A stretch of 64,000 nucleotides of DNA from Paraburkholderia sp. BL23I1N1 (lineage in GTDB: Bacteria; Pseudomonadota; Gammaproteobacteria; Burkholderiales; Burkholderiaceae): the NCBI RefSeq assembly GCF_003610295.1, contig NZ_RAPV01000001.1, forward strand, positions 3,658,001 through 3,722,000, written 5' to 3'. The notes beneath the pieces were generated by a model that saw nothing but the letters and a program-made list of their open reading frames with translations, did not search any database and was not told the DNA's origin. Both the position numbers and the translations under genes were made by a program. Every line of letters begins with the position of its first letter. Within the stretch, counting starts at the first letter, position 1. Positions 52,624 through 61,256 of this stretch are shown here, piece by piece.

Positions 52624-52773
52624 GTCAAGAACCTGTTTCACCATCGCAAGACACGATACCAGGGCTTGGCCAGGAACACCGCGCAACTGTTCAGCCTGTT
52701 CGCTCTCGCGAATCTGGTGATTGCGCGAAATCTGTTGCGATCGGTCCATGGGAGCAAACCGTCATGCGTATGA
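52624..52773 (+). pseudogene. IS5-family transposase C-terminal remnant
   Basis: The frame from about 52624 reads VKNLFHHRKTRYQGLARNTA, then QLFSLFALANLVIARNLLRS before TGA 52771-52773. This is the typical end of IS5-family transposases, where the KTRYRGLAKN block carries the catalytic region's last conserved residues. The rest of the element is missing. It lies between the GntR gene and the dispersed repeat copy B. Confidence 0.75.
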
Positions 52774-52902
52774 AAAATGCGAGCAGGGAGGCTCGTTTAC
52801 GCGCCCACTTCACTGAATTGAGCATCGATTCGCTTCGTCATCCAGAAAATTCGATGCCATCTCGCCTGCAACTTGGGCAGTTGGTCCATTGATCAGCGTT
52901 TC

Positions 52903-53030
52903 CCTAGCGGTGTGAGCCGCTTTCTTCGCTTATCTTTCTTTGCGGCGGCGGCAAAGAAAGTAAGTTGTAGTGCCGCCCCGCACAGGGGCAACGCTAATAG
53001 ATCACTAACAAAACAAGGAAAGGCCAACGC
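52903..53030. repeat. Dispersed intergenic repeat element, copy B (inverse of copy A)
   Basis: The complement of this stretch contains CTATTAGCGTTGCCCCTGTG, CGGGGCGGCAC, then AAAGAAAGATAAGC and GAAGAAAGCGGCT, as in copy A at 34477-34583. The hairpin core and the AAAGAAAG arms are conserved, while the arm sequences in the loop differ. It again lies beside an IS remnant in non-coding DNA. Confidence 0.7.
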
Positions 53031-53249
53031 CATAAAAAAACACAGCCCAAACAAACCGCCGAGCAGGCAACAAAACTTATCCCCACAAAATGTGCCCAAT
53101 CCTGTGGACAACCTGAGCACAGACAAGCCAAGTACTTGATGCCGCAGGCGTATACACAAACGTCTCAACAGCAGGCAGGAACCCCGGCGCACCTGCAAGC
53201 GTGTGATAAAAAGTAACTCCCATCCCATATCAAGTGCCGAGGCTCCCGC

Positions 53250-54836
53250 ATGTCCTCCGTCATGGGCTTCAAACTCGTCCTGCTGTCGCTCGCCGCGATG
53301 ATCGGTCTCCAACTGCTCGCCAAGCGGCTGCAACTCCCCCCAGCCGCAGCGCTTCTGGTCGGCGGCGCCGCGATGGCCTTCGTGCCTGGACTGCCTCCCA
53401 TCAACCTCGATCCCGAACTGGTCCTGGTCGTGTTCCTACCGCCCCTCCTCATGGACGGTGCGTACTTCTCCGTCTGGGACGAGTTCAAACGCAACCTTGG
53501 CGGCATCCTGCTGCTCGCGATCGGTGCCGTCGCCTTTACGACCCTCGCGGTCGGCCTGGTCGTGCATTGGGTCGTGCCGGCCCTACCGTGGAGCGCGTGC
53601 TTCGCGCTCGGCGCGATCGTCTCGCCACCCGACGCCGTCGCCGCGAAGGCTGTGCTGGAACGCGTCGCGCTGCCGCGCCGCTTGATGGTGCTCCTCGAAG
53701 GCGAAAGCCTCCTCAACGACGCCGCCGGCATCGTGCTGTTTCGCTTCGCCGTCGCGGCCGCGCTCACCGGCATGTTCAGCGCGCAACACGCGCTCGGGCA
53801 GTTTACGGTGCTCGGACTGGGTGGCGTGGCGGTAGGCATCGCGATCGGTTTCGTGGTCGTCAAGCTGCTGCACTATCTCGACGACGCCTACCTCATCATC
53901 ACCGCATCCGCACTCTCCCCATGGATTAGCTACATCGCCGGCGACATGCTGGACGTCTCGGGCGTCATCGCGACCGTCAGTTGCGGGATGGTGCTCGGCT
54001 GGCATCAGCATGAAATTTTCTCCGCCTCCGTTCGCATGCGCGGCACGGCTTTCTGGCAGATCTTGATCTTCCTGATGGAAGCCCTGGTGTTCCTTCTGAT
54101 CGGGCTGTCGCTGCGCGGTGTGATCGTGCGGCTGGGCGGTGTCGGCGATACGTTGACCGCGCTGGCGCCCACGGTCGGCGCCGTGATCGCAGCGGTCGTG
54201 CTGTCACGCTTCGTGTGGGTGTTCGTCGTCGAATGGTTGAAAGGACTGGTGTGCAAGCTGATGCAGCGTACAAACATCGCGCTCGACTGGCGCTCGGCAG
54301 CCGTGACGAGTTGGGCCGGCATGCGTGGCGTGGTGACGCTGGCGATCGCGCTTTCGTTGCCCGAGGCGATGCCGGGGCGTGACCTGATTCTGGTCGCGTC
54401 ATTCGCGGTCATTCTCGTGACTGTGCTCGGGCAGGGAACCACGATCGGCGCGTTGATTCGCTGGGTCAAACTGGACAGCGTCCAGGAGCGCAATGAACAG
54501 CATTTGGGCGAACCGCAGGCTTGGGCGAGGCTCGAAGCAACGCAGCTTGCCGCGATTCAGCCGCTCGTGCACGACGCAGAGGGACAAGTGATTCATCCAC
54601 GCTTGCTGGAGCAATACAGCTATCGGGCGCGGATAACCGAAGCTCACCAGGACGAAACAGAGTATCCCGCCGATGTTCGAGAGGCGCATTACAACGTCGT
54701 GCTTGCCGCCGTGGCGGCCGGTCGCCGGGAGTTGTTGCGGATGCATCGGTCAGGGTTGATTCATGATGAACTGCTGACCGAGCTGGAGCGGGATCTCGAT
54801 TTGCAGGAGATCGCCGCGCTGCATGGCAGAGGATAA
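53250..54836 (+). CDS. Na+/H+ antiporter, CPA1 family, 528 aa
   Basis: A cation/proton antiporter with about 11-12 membrane segments followed by a cytoplasmic tail of about 100 residues. CPA1 motifs are visible: LPPLLMDGAYFSVWDEFKRN, ALGAIVSPPDAVAAKAVLER (the conserved PPDA/D motif) and LEGESLLNDAAGIVLFRFAV (the ND pair for ion binding), then SWAGMRGVVTLAIALSLPEA. It exports Na+ or K+ for pH and salt tolerance. ATG 53250 follows a modest GAGGCTCCCGC. It stands alone. Confidence 0.92.
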   Translation: MSSVMGFKLVLLSLAAMIGLQLLAKRLQLPPAAALLVGGAAMAFVPGLPPINLDPELVLVVFLPPLLMDGAYFSVWDEFKRNLGGILLLAIGAVAFTTLAVGLVVHWVVPALPWSACFALGAIVSPPDAVAAKAVLERVALPRRLMVLLEGESLLNDAAGIVLFRFAVAAALTGMFSAQHALGQFTVLGLGGVAVGIAIGFVVVKLLHYLDDAYLIITASALSPWISYIAGDMLDVSGVIATVSCGMVLGWHQHEIFSASVRMRGTAFWQILIFLMEALVFLLIGLSLRGVIVRLGGVGDTLTALAPTVGAVIAAVVLSRFVWVFVVEWLKGLVCKLMQRTNIALDWRSAAVTSWAGMRGVVTLAIALSLPEAMPGRDLILVASFAVILVTVLGQGTTIGALIRWVKLDSVQERNEQHLGEPQAWARLEATQLAAIQPLVHDAEGQVIHPRLLEQYSYRARITEAHQDETEYPADVREAHYNVVLAAVAAGRRELLRMHRSGLIHDELLTELERDLDLQEIAALHGRG

Positions 54837-54891
54837 CCGGGCCGCGCCTGACGTTAGTCCACACGCGAACCCGGTCGATGCCTGGCCCGTT

Positions 54892-55185
54892 TCAATGACC
54901 TTTGAAAATATCCAGCAGTTGATTCTGCATTTGCATCATCTCGTGCGCGTGCTTCATCTCCATCTGCGCCATCGAGTCCTGATACTCCATTTCCATCTGC
55001 ATCATTTTCTGCTCGATGCCGATGGCCTGGGTGCGCTGCTCAGGCGTCAGCTTCTCCATCATCATGCCGAAGTTCGGCGGCATCAGATAGGTGCCGGCAC
55101 GCCCTATTCCCTGAGCCTGTACGGAACCCGCAATCAGCGCGAGTGGCAACAGGCTGCACATCACGACAGCTCGAATCGATTTCAT
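54892..55185 (-). CDS. Small secreted Met-rich protein, 97 aa
   Basis: A signal peptide (MKSIRAVVMCSLLPLALIAG up to VQA) precedes a mature protein with many Met, Glu and Gln residues in a helical layout (GIEQKMMQMEMEYQDSMAQM, then EMKHAHEMMQMQNQ). The Met/His richness suggests periplasmic metal (Cu/Ag) binding or a Spy/CpxP-like chaperone helix bundle. No named family is certain. It is monocistronic and convergent with the antiporter gene. Confidence 0.75.
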   Translation of the reverse strand: MKSIRAVVMCSLLPLALIAGSVQAQGIGRAGTYLMPPNFGMMMEKLTPEQRTQAIGIEQKMMQMEMEYQDSMAQMEMKHAHEMMQMQNQLLDIFKGH

Positions 55186-55447
55186 GACATCTCCAGTCTC
55201 AAGTTAGTAGCCGGGTTTCAGAATCGGCTACATAGGCGACGTTCAAACGCTCAGACAGACAAGCCGCGGTCGAGCCGCTGCACACGCCAGGTCTGGGATT
55301 GCAACACCCGGGGCTGGCCGCCGTGCACGATCGTCCAGGTGTTTCATGCGTTTAGTCGCGAACGCTGACTGGAAATGACATGCTGGATGGAAATTACGCC
55401 GATAATCTTTTTTCTATGTCGCTGTCACTTTCGCTACGAAGTGCCGA

Positions 55448-56077
55448 CTAATCCTTCCAGGCCGAACCCAGAATCATCGTGCAGAAATTCTCGCGATGGT
55501 AATGCGGGTCTTTCAGCGCCAGCACGTCCGCCTTCACGTTGCCGAAAGTCGTTTCCGGTTTGTGGATCGTGCCGTGCGCGAATGCGTCGATAATCCCTTC
55601 CTTGAAATGCGCGCCGCGCGGGTGGGCGTGAATGACCTCATGACGCTGATGCTCGCTGAACTCATCGTAAGCGAGACCCAGCACGTCCATCTCGACACCT
55701 GCCGTGACCAAAGCCACCACCGGCTTCATATATTGCGGAATCCCAGGCGTGGTGTGCAGCGCAATCGAATTCCATACCTGTTCGATATCGTCCTCGCCGA
55801 TACCGTGGCGCTTCAGAAGATCACGCGCCGCGTTCGCGCCGTCCACCTCGAATCGATCATGCTCGCTGCTATACGGCGCGACGAGTCCCATGTCGTGAAA
55901 CATCGCGCCGATGTACAGCAACTCGGGGTCATACTTGAATTGCTTGCGCGCGCCCTCCAGCGAGCCGAACAGGAACACGCGCCGCGAATGGTGATAGAGC
56001 AATTCGGTTTCAGTATCGCGCATAAGCTGCATGGATGCGGCGCGCAAGTTGCTCGAAAGCAGCGACGCGGCGCTCAA
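55448..56077 (-). CDS. HD-domain hydrolase, N-terminus probably truncated
   Basis: An HD-family metal-dependent phosphohydrolase or cyanamide-hydratase-like protein. The motifs are present: TELLYHHSRRVFLFGSLEGA, the HD pair in YIGAMFHDMGLVAPYSSEHD, and IALHTTPGIPQYMKPVV with a further His. Full-length relatives begin about 20 residues earlier. Here the first residues (MSAASLLSSN...) are only the antisense of the regulator remnant at 56029-56189, so a fusion joint lies near 56030. Internal ATGs at 56032 (MQLMRD) and 56023 are alternative starts without good ribosome binding sites. It may be a damaged gene. Confidence 0.8.
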   Translation of the reverse strand: MSAASLLSSNLRAASMQLMRDTETELLYHHSRRVFLFGSLEGARKQFKYDPELLYIGAMFHDMGLVAPYSSEHDRFEVDGANAARDLLKRHGIGEDDIEQVWNSIALHTTPGIPQYMKPVVALVTAGVEMDVLGLAYDEFSEHQRHEVIHAHPRGAHFKEGIIDAFAHGTIHKPETTFGNVKADVLALKDPHYHRENFCTMILGSAWKD

Positions 56078-56189
56078 AGCGATTGCCTACGACTGCGGCT
56101 TCGGCACCGCGGACCGGATGCGTATCGTCTTCACGAAGCGGATCGGCGTCACGCCGATGCAATATCGCGAGCGCTTTCGTTCCGAGTGA
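56029..56189 (+). pseudogene. AraC/GlxA-type regulator, C-terminal remnant
   Basis: The plus-strand frame ending at TGA 56187-56189 reads ARKLLESSDAALKAIAYDCG, then FGTADRMRIVFTKRIGVTPM and QYRERFRSE. This is the second helix-turn-helix of GlxA-like AraC regulators. The N-terminal about 270 residues are absent and no start is present. On its left it abuts the head of the HD-domain gene. A deletion or recombination probably joined the two. Confidence 0.7.
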
Positions 56190-56248
56190 ACGAGAGATTC
56201 GCGTGAGAAAATGACGGTCTTCTCAAGCCAACGATCACAAGGAACGAC

Positions 56249-57007
56249 ATGTCCATCTCTTCTCCGATCCGCGCGATCGTGACCGGCCACGCGCGCGGTC
56301 TGGGCGCCGCCCTTGCTGAACAACTGCTGGCGCGCGGCGTCGCGGTACTGGGCTTGTCCCGCTCGCGTCATGCCACGCTTAAAGCACGTTTCCTGGCACT
56401 GCTCGAAGAAATCGAGCTCGAGCTTGCCGATCCCACGCGCGTCGCGCAGTGGGTCGCAACCGATGCACTGAAGCGCTTCGTCAGCGGCGCACAGAGCGTC
56501 CTGCTGATCAACAACGCGGGCATGGTTCAGCCAATCGGTCCGATCGAAGGTCAGAACGCCGCGGACATCGCCACCGCCGTGAGCCTGAACGTGGCCACGC
56601 CGCTCATGCTGGCGAGCGCGCTCGCCGCAGCCAGCGTCGACGCAACCGATCGGCGCATCGTGCATATCTCGAGCGGTGCGGCGCGCAATGCGTATTCCGG
56701 CTGGAGCATTTACTGCGCGACCAAAGCCGCGCTGGATCATCACGCACGCGCCGTTGCACTCGACGCGAATCGCGCGCTGCGCATTTGCAGTCTGGCGCCG
56801 GGCGTGATCGATACAAACATGCAGGCGGAAATTCGCGGTAGCGGCACCGAGCAGTTCCCGTTGCGTGAAAAATTCGAAGACCTCAAGCGCAATGGCCAGC
56901 TTTCGACACCTGAACAATGCGCGACCCAGTTGCTCGATTACGCCTTCAGCGATGCATTCGGGCAAACGCCGGTGGCCGATATTCGCGAGGTCGCGAAGCA
57001 AGGCTGA
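56249..57007 (+). CDS. SDR-family oxidoreductase, 252 aa
   Basis: A short-chain dehydrogenase resembling benzil/sepiapterin reductase-type enzymes. Rossmann motif TGHARGLG near residue 12, NNAGMVQP near residue 88, catalytic Ser in HISSGAARN and YxxxK in YCATKAALDHH are intact. A PGVIDT segment follows. ATG 56249 follows ACAAGGAACGAC. It is monocistronic; a copy of the dispersed intergenic motif lies 16 bp after its stop codon. Substrate unknown. Confidence 0.92.
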   Translation: MSISSPIRAIVTGHARGLGAALAEQLLARGVAVLGLSRSRHATLKARFLALLEEIELELADPTRVAQWVATDALKRFVSGAQSVLLINNAGMVQPIGPIEGQNAADIATAVSLNVATPLMLASALAAASVDATDRRIVHISSGAARNAYSGWSIYCATKAALDHHARAVALDANRALRICSLAPGVIDTNMQAEIRGSGTEQFPLREKFEDLKRNGQLSTPEQCATQLLDYAFSDAFGQTPVADIREVAKQG

Positions 57008-57022
57008 CACGCGCGCGCCACG

Positions 57023-57043
57023 CTCCCGTAAAACCTCACCTTT
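57023..57043 (+). repeat. Dispersed intergenic motif copy
   Basis: CTCCCGTAAAACCTCACCTT fits the motif CCCGAAAANNCTCACCTTT with one base changed. It lies in the 62-bp convergent gap between the SDR gene and the response-regulator gene. Confidence 0.6.
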
Positions 57044-57069
57044 CGGTTGATACGTAGATACGTCGATGC

Positions 57070-57816
57070 TCAAACGCCGGGCGCAACCATCGCGCCGCGC
57101 TCGGCCGCCCCGATCTCGCCGTGCGGTACGAACACATAGCCGCGTCCCCATACCGTCTGAACAAAGCGTGGCTCGGAAGGATCGATCTCGATCAGCCGCC
57201 GCAACCGCCAGATCGAGACGTCGAGACTGCGCCCTTGATGCAGCACGCTATTGCCGCGCAACTTCTCGTTGAGTTGCACGCGCGTGAGCACGGTCATCGC
57301 ATGATTGACGAAGATTTTCAGCAACGCGAACTCCGAGCTGCGCAGCGCGAAATGCTCGTTGTCGCGGCGCAATTCGCGCGCGGAGAAATTCAGCTCGCAA
57401 CGTCCGAAGCGATACGGCGGCCGCGTTTCAGGTGCGCCTGGCGCGAGCGCGCCGCGCCGGCGCAACAACACGCGAATGCGGGCGAGCAGTTCAGCGGGAT
57501 CGGCGGGCTTGCTCATGAAATCGTCGGCGCCGAGTTCGAGACCAATCACGCGATCAATCGCCTTGCTGCTCGCCGACAGCAAGATCACCGGCACGTCGTT
57601 GCCGCTCATGCGCAAGTCGCGCAAGACAGCGAGGCCGTCGCCGTGCGGTGCGGAGATATCGAGTACCAGCAACGCCGGCCGCTCCATCTCGATCACGTGC
57701 TTCAGCCCCGCGCAATGCGGACGTGCGGACACGCCGCAGCCCTGTCCGCGTAAAGATTCGCCCACCACGGCCGTTAAGCCGGCGTCGGCGCCAACAAAAA
57801 GAACGTGCTGACTCAT
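57070..57816 (-). CDS. OmpR-family response regulator, 248 aa
   Basis: An N-terminal receiver domain has the phospho-Asp in LLVLDISAPHGDGLAVL and the conserved Lys in FMSKPADP; the acidic pocket is reduced (FVGADAG in place of a DD pair). The C-terminal winged helix carries LRSSEFALLKIFVNHAMTVL and RSLDVSIWRLRRLIEIDPSE with the OmpR-type recognition helix and IQTVWGRGY-like end. ATG 57816 (MSQHVLFVGADAG) is preferred to the 57909 start. No sensor kinase gene is adjacent. The region upstream is the motif array. Confidence 0.88.
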   Translation of the reverse strand: MSQHVLFVGADAGLTAVVGESLRGQGCGVSARPHCAGLKHVIEMERPALLVLDISAPHGDGLAVLRDLRMSGNDVPVILLSASSKAIDRVIGLELGADDFMSKPADPAELLARIRVLLRRRGALAPGAPETRPPYRFGRCELNFSARELRRDNEHFALRSSEFALLKIFVNHAMTVLTRVQLNEKLRGNSVLHQGRSLDVSIWRLRRLIEIDPSEPRFVQTVWGRGYVFVPHGEIGAAERGAMVAPGV

Positions 57817-58036
57817 CCAACTGATTCCAGGAGACGATCGGTTTTCAGAGACAGGCGATGGCTTGCAGGAATAGCAAAGCCGCTGACCGCTTGTCGTCCG
57901 CGTCGCCATCTTCCCTGTAGGCGGATGTTCTCAAAACGCGGAACAGCCCCCAAGGTTGGCAATTTCTTCCCAACTCTTTCAACGCGGAACGTGATATGGG
58001 ATTGCTCGTGACGTCACCGCACGATGCGCGCGCCTG

Positions 58037-58503
58037 CTCCCGAAAAGTCTCACCTTTGGCACGGAGCGATCGGGGTTCTGCGTGAAGTGTTCAGCGGCCA
58101 CTCCCGAAAACGCTCACCTTTCGAGCGTTGAGGCAGGCCGCAAAGGCATGCTGGGCGGGATATCGGGCATTCCGAACAGGTCATTCCCGAAAACCCTCAC
58201 CTTTGAAGGGTTGCAGGTAGTCTGCATACCCAGGTAAGAGACGGTTTGAGTGGCGCTTGCGAGAGTCGCCGTGGAATGGCTGGAAGGTGAGGCGCAATGA
58301 TGTGGCGCAGCTCACGTGTCCGCGATCGCGGCACGCTCCCGAATATTCTCACCTTTAGGTCGACGAACGCACGAGCAACGCCGTGCCGTCAACATCGCGA
58401 CAGCGGGCTTGTTCACGCATTGAGCGTGTTTTTGACGGCAGCCGCAGTCACGAATCCTGCTGTGCACGACACCGGCGCGCGGCTCCCGAAAGTTCTCACC
58501 TTC
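58037..58503 (+). repeat. Array of five copies of a 19-21 bp motif in a gene-free region
   Basis: CCCGAAAANNCTCACCTTT-like motifs start at 58037, 58101, 58186, 58336 and 58483, all on the plus strand. The variable centre reads GT, CG, CC, and (in the fourth and fifth) diverged AATATT and AAAGTT. Spacing is 64, 85, 150 and 147 bp, too irregular for CRISPR. The array lies in the 713-bp gap between the response-regulator start (57816) and the CheY stop (58530), a gap with no credible coding sequence. No protein known to bind this motif comes to mind. Confidence 0.75.
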
Positions 58504-58529
58504 GCCAAAACCCGCCGTGCGTGCAGCGT

Positions 58530-58895
58530 CTAGCTCGCCAGCTTGCGGAACGTTTCCAGCACCGCGTCGCCCTTGAACGGCTTGACGATCCAGCCTTTGA
58601 CGCCCGCCGCCTTGCCGCGCTCTTTCATCGCCGGGCTGCTCTCGGTCGTCAGCATGATGACGTTGACGGTCGTGTTCGCGAGTTCGCCGCGAATCTTCTC
58701 GACCATCGTCAGGCCGTCCATGTTCGGCATGTTGACGTCGCTGATCACCAGCTTGATGCCGGGGCTGGCCTTCAGTTTGGCGAGGCCGTCCTTACCGTCC
58801 ACCGCCGTATCGACGTCCAGACCGTTCTTCTTCAGAAAACCGGCCACTTCGTCGCGCACGGTGCTCGAGTCATCCACCACCAGAATTTTCGACAT
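58530..58895 (-). CDS. CheY-like single-domain response regulator, 121 aa
   Basis: A stand-alone receiver domain: acidic pair in ILVVDDSSTV, phospho-Asp in LVISDVNMPNMDGLTM, Thr in IMLTTESS and Lys in WIVKPFKGD. All active residues are present, so it should be phosphorylated. ATG 58895 follows ATAGGAAAAAAT; the frame to 59072 runs into the upstream gene. It is the last gene of the CheA-like/MCP-like/CheX cluster and probably its output or phosphate sink. It has no DNA-binding or enzymatic output domain. Confidence 0.92.
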   Translation of the reverse strand: MSKILVVDDSSTVRDEVAGFLKKNGLDVDTAVDGKDGLAKLKASPGIKLVISDVNMPNMDGLTMVEKIRGELANTTVNVIMLTTESSPAMKERGKAAGVKGWIVKPFKGDAVLETFRKLAS

Positions 58896-58915
58896 ATTTT
58901 TTCCTATGACAACAC

Positions 58916-59887
58916 TTAGAACAGATCCAGTTCGCCCGCTTCGACCATCGCGCCGACATCGTCCGCGATTTCCCTGAAGTCTTCCGGCGACCAGCTCAGA
59001 CTGAACACAAAACGTTGATGCAGCTTGACCGAACGGCCCGACTGCGCGTCCGTCAGCGCGTACATGAAACACAGCTGCGGATTGCCGCTGCCGAACGAGA
59101 TGTACTTATGCTTGTGATTCACCAGCAGCGGCACCTGCACCTGGCTGCGCGTCCAGGCGTCCGCATCGCCGACATAGCGGTTCTTGAACGAGCCCCAGAT
59201 CAGATTCGTCACTTCACCCAGCACGCCGTTCAGATCGCGGAAGTTTGCTTCGCTATCCTCTTCGTTGTCGATCATCCGATAGCGATCGAGCAATTCGAGA
59301 ATCGGCGCCTCTTCCGCCTGCATCATCATGTAGCCGCGGCACCACGCGCTTTCCAGCGGAATCAGGCTGAACACCTCGCCGAAGATGATCCGGTCGCGCA
59401 CGATATACGGCGTGTCGCACGTGATGGTCAGGTCCTTGAACACGTCGCCGAGAATCGCCTGCGTCATGTCCGCGATGCCTCGCACCAACGCGTTCGGATA
59501 ATCCAGACTGAAAATGTATTCGTCGATCACCTTGCGCAAGGGCGCCATATCGTGCGCGACGTAGGCCGCGCAGACCACGCGGCGCAAACTCTCGGGCAAA
59601 CCGTCGAGGCTCGGATCGTCATCGCGCCGCATGATGATCGGCAACTCGGGACGCACCGCGTTGATCCTGATCGCGATCTCAGCGCTCGCTTCGGCTGAAC
59701 CGCCGTAGCTTTCTGCGAATAGAACGGCGCCCAGATCGATGTTCGAGCGCAGCACCGACTGCAAACGGCTCTTGCCGACTTTCACGCCGACCAGATTGTG
59801 CTCGTCGCAGAAGCGTTTCAGCGCCTCTTTATGCACCGGGCAGTCGTCCAGCACCAGGACCTTGCTGACCGGTTTGTTCATGTTCAT
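58916..59887 (-). CDS. Pseudo-receiver domain fused to a CheX-like phosphatase domain, 323 aa
   Basis: Residues 1-130 look like a receiver fold (KVLVLDDCPVHKEALKRFCD) but the phospho-Asp position reads AVLFAESYGG and no conserved Lys is evident, so it is probably not phosphorylated. Residues 140-320 form a CheX/CheC-type domain with an ExxN phosphatase motif in LNGVLGEVTNLIWGSFKN. CheX proteins dephosphorylate CheY-P. The gene ends 20 bp before the CheY gene. A second CheX-domain gene lies just upstream, 44 bp away. Confidence 0.8.
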   Translation of the reverse strand: MNMNKPVSKVLVLDDCPVHKEALKRFCDEHNLVGVKVGKSRLQSVLRSNIDLGAVLFAESYGGSAEASAEIAIRINAVRPELPIIMRRDDDPSLDGLPESLRRVVCAAYVAHDMAPLRKVIDEYIFSLDYPNALVRGIADMTQAILGDVFKDLTITCDTPYIVRDRIIFGEVFSLIPLESAWCRGYMMMQAEEAPILELLDRYRMIDNEEDSEANFRDLNGVLGEVTNLIWGSFKNRYVGDADAWTRSQVQVPLLVNHKHKYISFGSGNPQLCFMYALTDAQSGRSVKLHQRFVFSLSWSPEDFREIADDVGAMVEAGELDLF

Positions 59888-59931
59888 TTCGGATTCCTGC
59901 TCACTTCGTCTATCGATGTCATGATCATCAC

Positions 59932-60471
59932 TCAGAACAGCTCCAGCTCACCGCTGGTTTCTTCGATTACGCTCGTGTCCGCCACGAAGTCGATCGGTGC
60001 ATGCGCGCACACGCATATCGTCGCGGCAAACGGCACGGAACCGTTAAGCGTGATCGAATACGACGACAGCAAACCCGGCTTCAATTCCGGCAGATGTTCC
60101 AGACAACGCGCGCTCAACACATAAGGCGTCGACATGCCGAGGTCCGGAAAATAATGCAGCAGTTCCTGATTCATCGCGCCGCAGCACAGATTGCAGATTT
60201 CCAGAAACACTTCCTGGAAGGGACGCTCATCGTCCTCTTTCAGGTAGTAGCCACGAGTGCTGTCGTTTTCGTCGAAGTGCAGAATCAGCAGCAGTCTGAA
60301 CACGATAGACGAAATGGTCAGCACGACCACCTGGGTGTCCTTCGTTGCGCCCGTACCAGCCTCGGCGAGCGAGGCGATCTCGCACGTGTCGCCGGAATCC
60401 AGTGGCAGGCGTGCCTGCACCGCCTTGCGGAAAATGCGTTCGAAGCTGTCCTTCGCGTTGCCCGTGATCAC
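59932..60471 (-). CDS. CheX-like chemotaxis phosphatase, 179 aa
   Basis: A stand-alone CheX/CheC-type domain protein with an ExxN motif in FQEVFLEICNLCCGAMNQEL. The correct start is the GTG at 60471, which overlaps the stop of the MCP-like gene (GTGA); the longer frame to 60900 would run antiparallel through that gene. So the two are translationally coupled. Together with the REC-CheX fusion it makes two phosphatase-type proteins for one CheY. Confidence 0.8.
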   Translation of the reverse strand: MITGNAKDSFERIFRKAVQARLPLDSGDTCEIASLAEAGTGATKDTQVVVLTISSIVFRLLLILHFDENDSTRGYYLKEDDERPFQEVFLEICNLCCGAMNQELLHYFPDLGMSTPYVLSARCLEHLPELKPGLLSSYSITLNGSVPFAATICVCAHAPIDFVADTSVIEETSGELELF

Positions 60472-61202
60472 ATCGGCACCTGGTGCAGCTTCGAGTGAAA
60501 CTGGTTGGCGAGCGATTCGACGCTGGAAAGCGACGCCGCGATCATTTTGCCGCCGGCCTGAATGTCCTGGAAGGTGGAGGTGGTGGTCAGGTCGTTGCGG
60601 TGCAGGCTGTCGCGATAGCTCTTCGACAATTCCTCGGAACGCGCGGCGAGCGCCCGGACCTCGCTGGCCACCACCGCGAAGCCGCGTCCTGCCGGCCCCG
60701 CGCGCGCGGCCTCGATCGAGGCATTCAGCGACACGATCACCACATGGCGGACAATCGACGACAGCTCCTGATTCTTCGCGTGCATGTCGTGGTTCTGCGT
60801 CATCAGCGAGATCATCTGCTCGTGCCAACGCTCGAATGTCGCGCCAAGGCTTTTCAGACGCGCGGCTTCGCCGGCGATCTGATGCGCGTGATGCGCCCAC
60901 TGGTCTTTGTCGTCGGTCGCGGCTTTCAGCGTTGCGCGCAGTTCGTCGACGCTGGCCGATTGCTGCCTCAGCTCCTCACGCAACTGCGCGGCCAACGCTT
61001 CCATCTCTTGCGCCGCCTGTTCACGTTCGCGGATCGCGTCACCGTGGTCCGCGTGTTCCGCCGAGAACGCTTCGATCCGCGCATCCGCTTCGGCGCGCAA
61101 GCGTGCCGTCAGCCTCGTGCTTTGCAACTTGTGCGCGACAAATGCCAGCAGCGCGGTCACCGCGCTGCCTGCCACCGCCGCCAATACGTACTGTTGAATC
61201 AC
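60468..61202 (-). CDS. Minimal MCP-like signalling protein, 244 aa
   Basis: One N-terminal membrane anchor (YVLAAVAGSAVTALLAFVAH), then a long coiled coil (REREQAAQEMEALAAQLREE) and a short receptor tip-like segment IVIVSLNASIEAARAGPAGR followed by GFAVVASEVRALAARSEEL. It is much shorter than normal receptors (usually about 540 aa), has no ligand-binding domain, no HAMP and no methylation helices of normal length. It may act as a scaffold or partner of the CheA-like kinase encoded upstream. Starts 54 bp after that gene and overlaps the CheX gene by GTGA. Confidence 0.85.
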   Translation of the reverse strand: MIQQYVLAAVAGSAVTALLAFVAHKLQSTRLTARLRAEADARIEAFSAEHADHGDAIREREQAAQEMEALAAQLREELRQQSASVDELRATLKAATDDKDQWAHHAHQIAGEAARLKSLGATFERWHEQMISLMTQNHDMHAKNQELSSIVRHVVIVSLNASIEAARAGPAGRGFAVVASEVRALAARSEELSKSYRDSLHRNDLTTTSTFQDIQAGGKMIAASLSSVESLANQFHSKLHQVPM

Positions 61203-61256
61203 AACCTATCCTTCCGAAATCCGTCGCGAACGCGTCAATCAGCGTTCGGCCGACGT

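Noticed and set aside
58037..58503. CRISPR-like array
   Set aside because: The repeats are only about 20 bp, spacing ranges from 64 to 150 bp, copies diverge, and no cas genes are in the window.
59932..60900. Long CheX frame starting at 60900
   Set aside because: Its first half reads through the MCP-like gene in another frame and has no domain; the GTG at 60471 overlapping the upstream stop is better.
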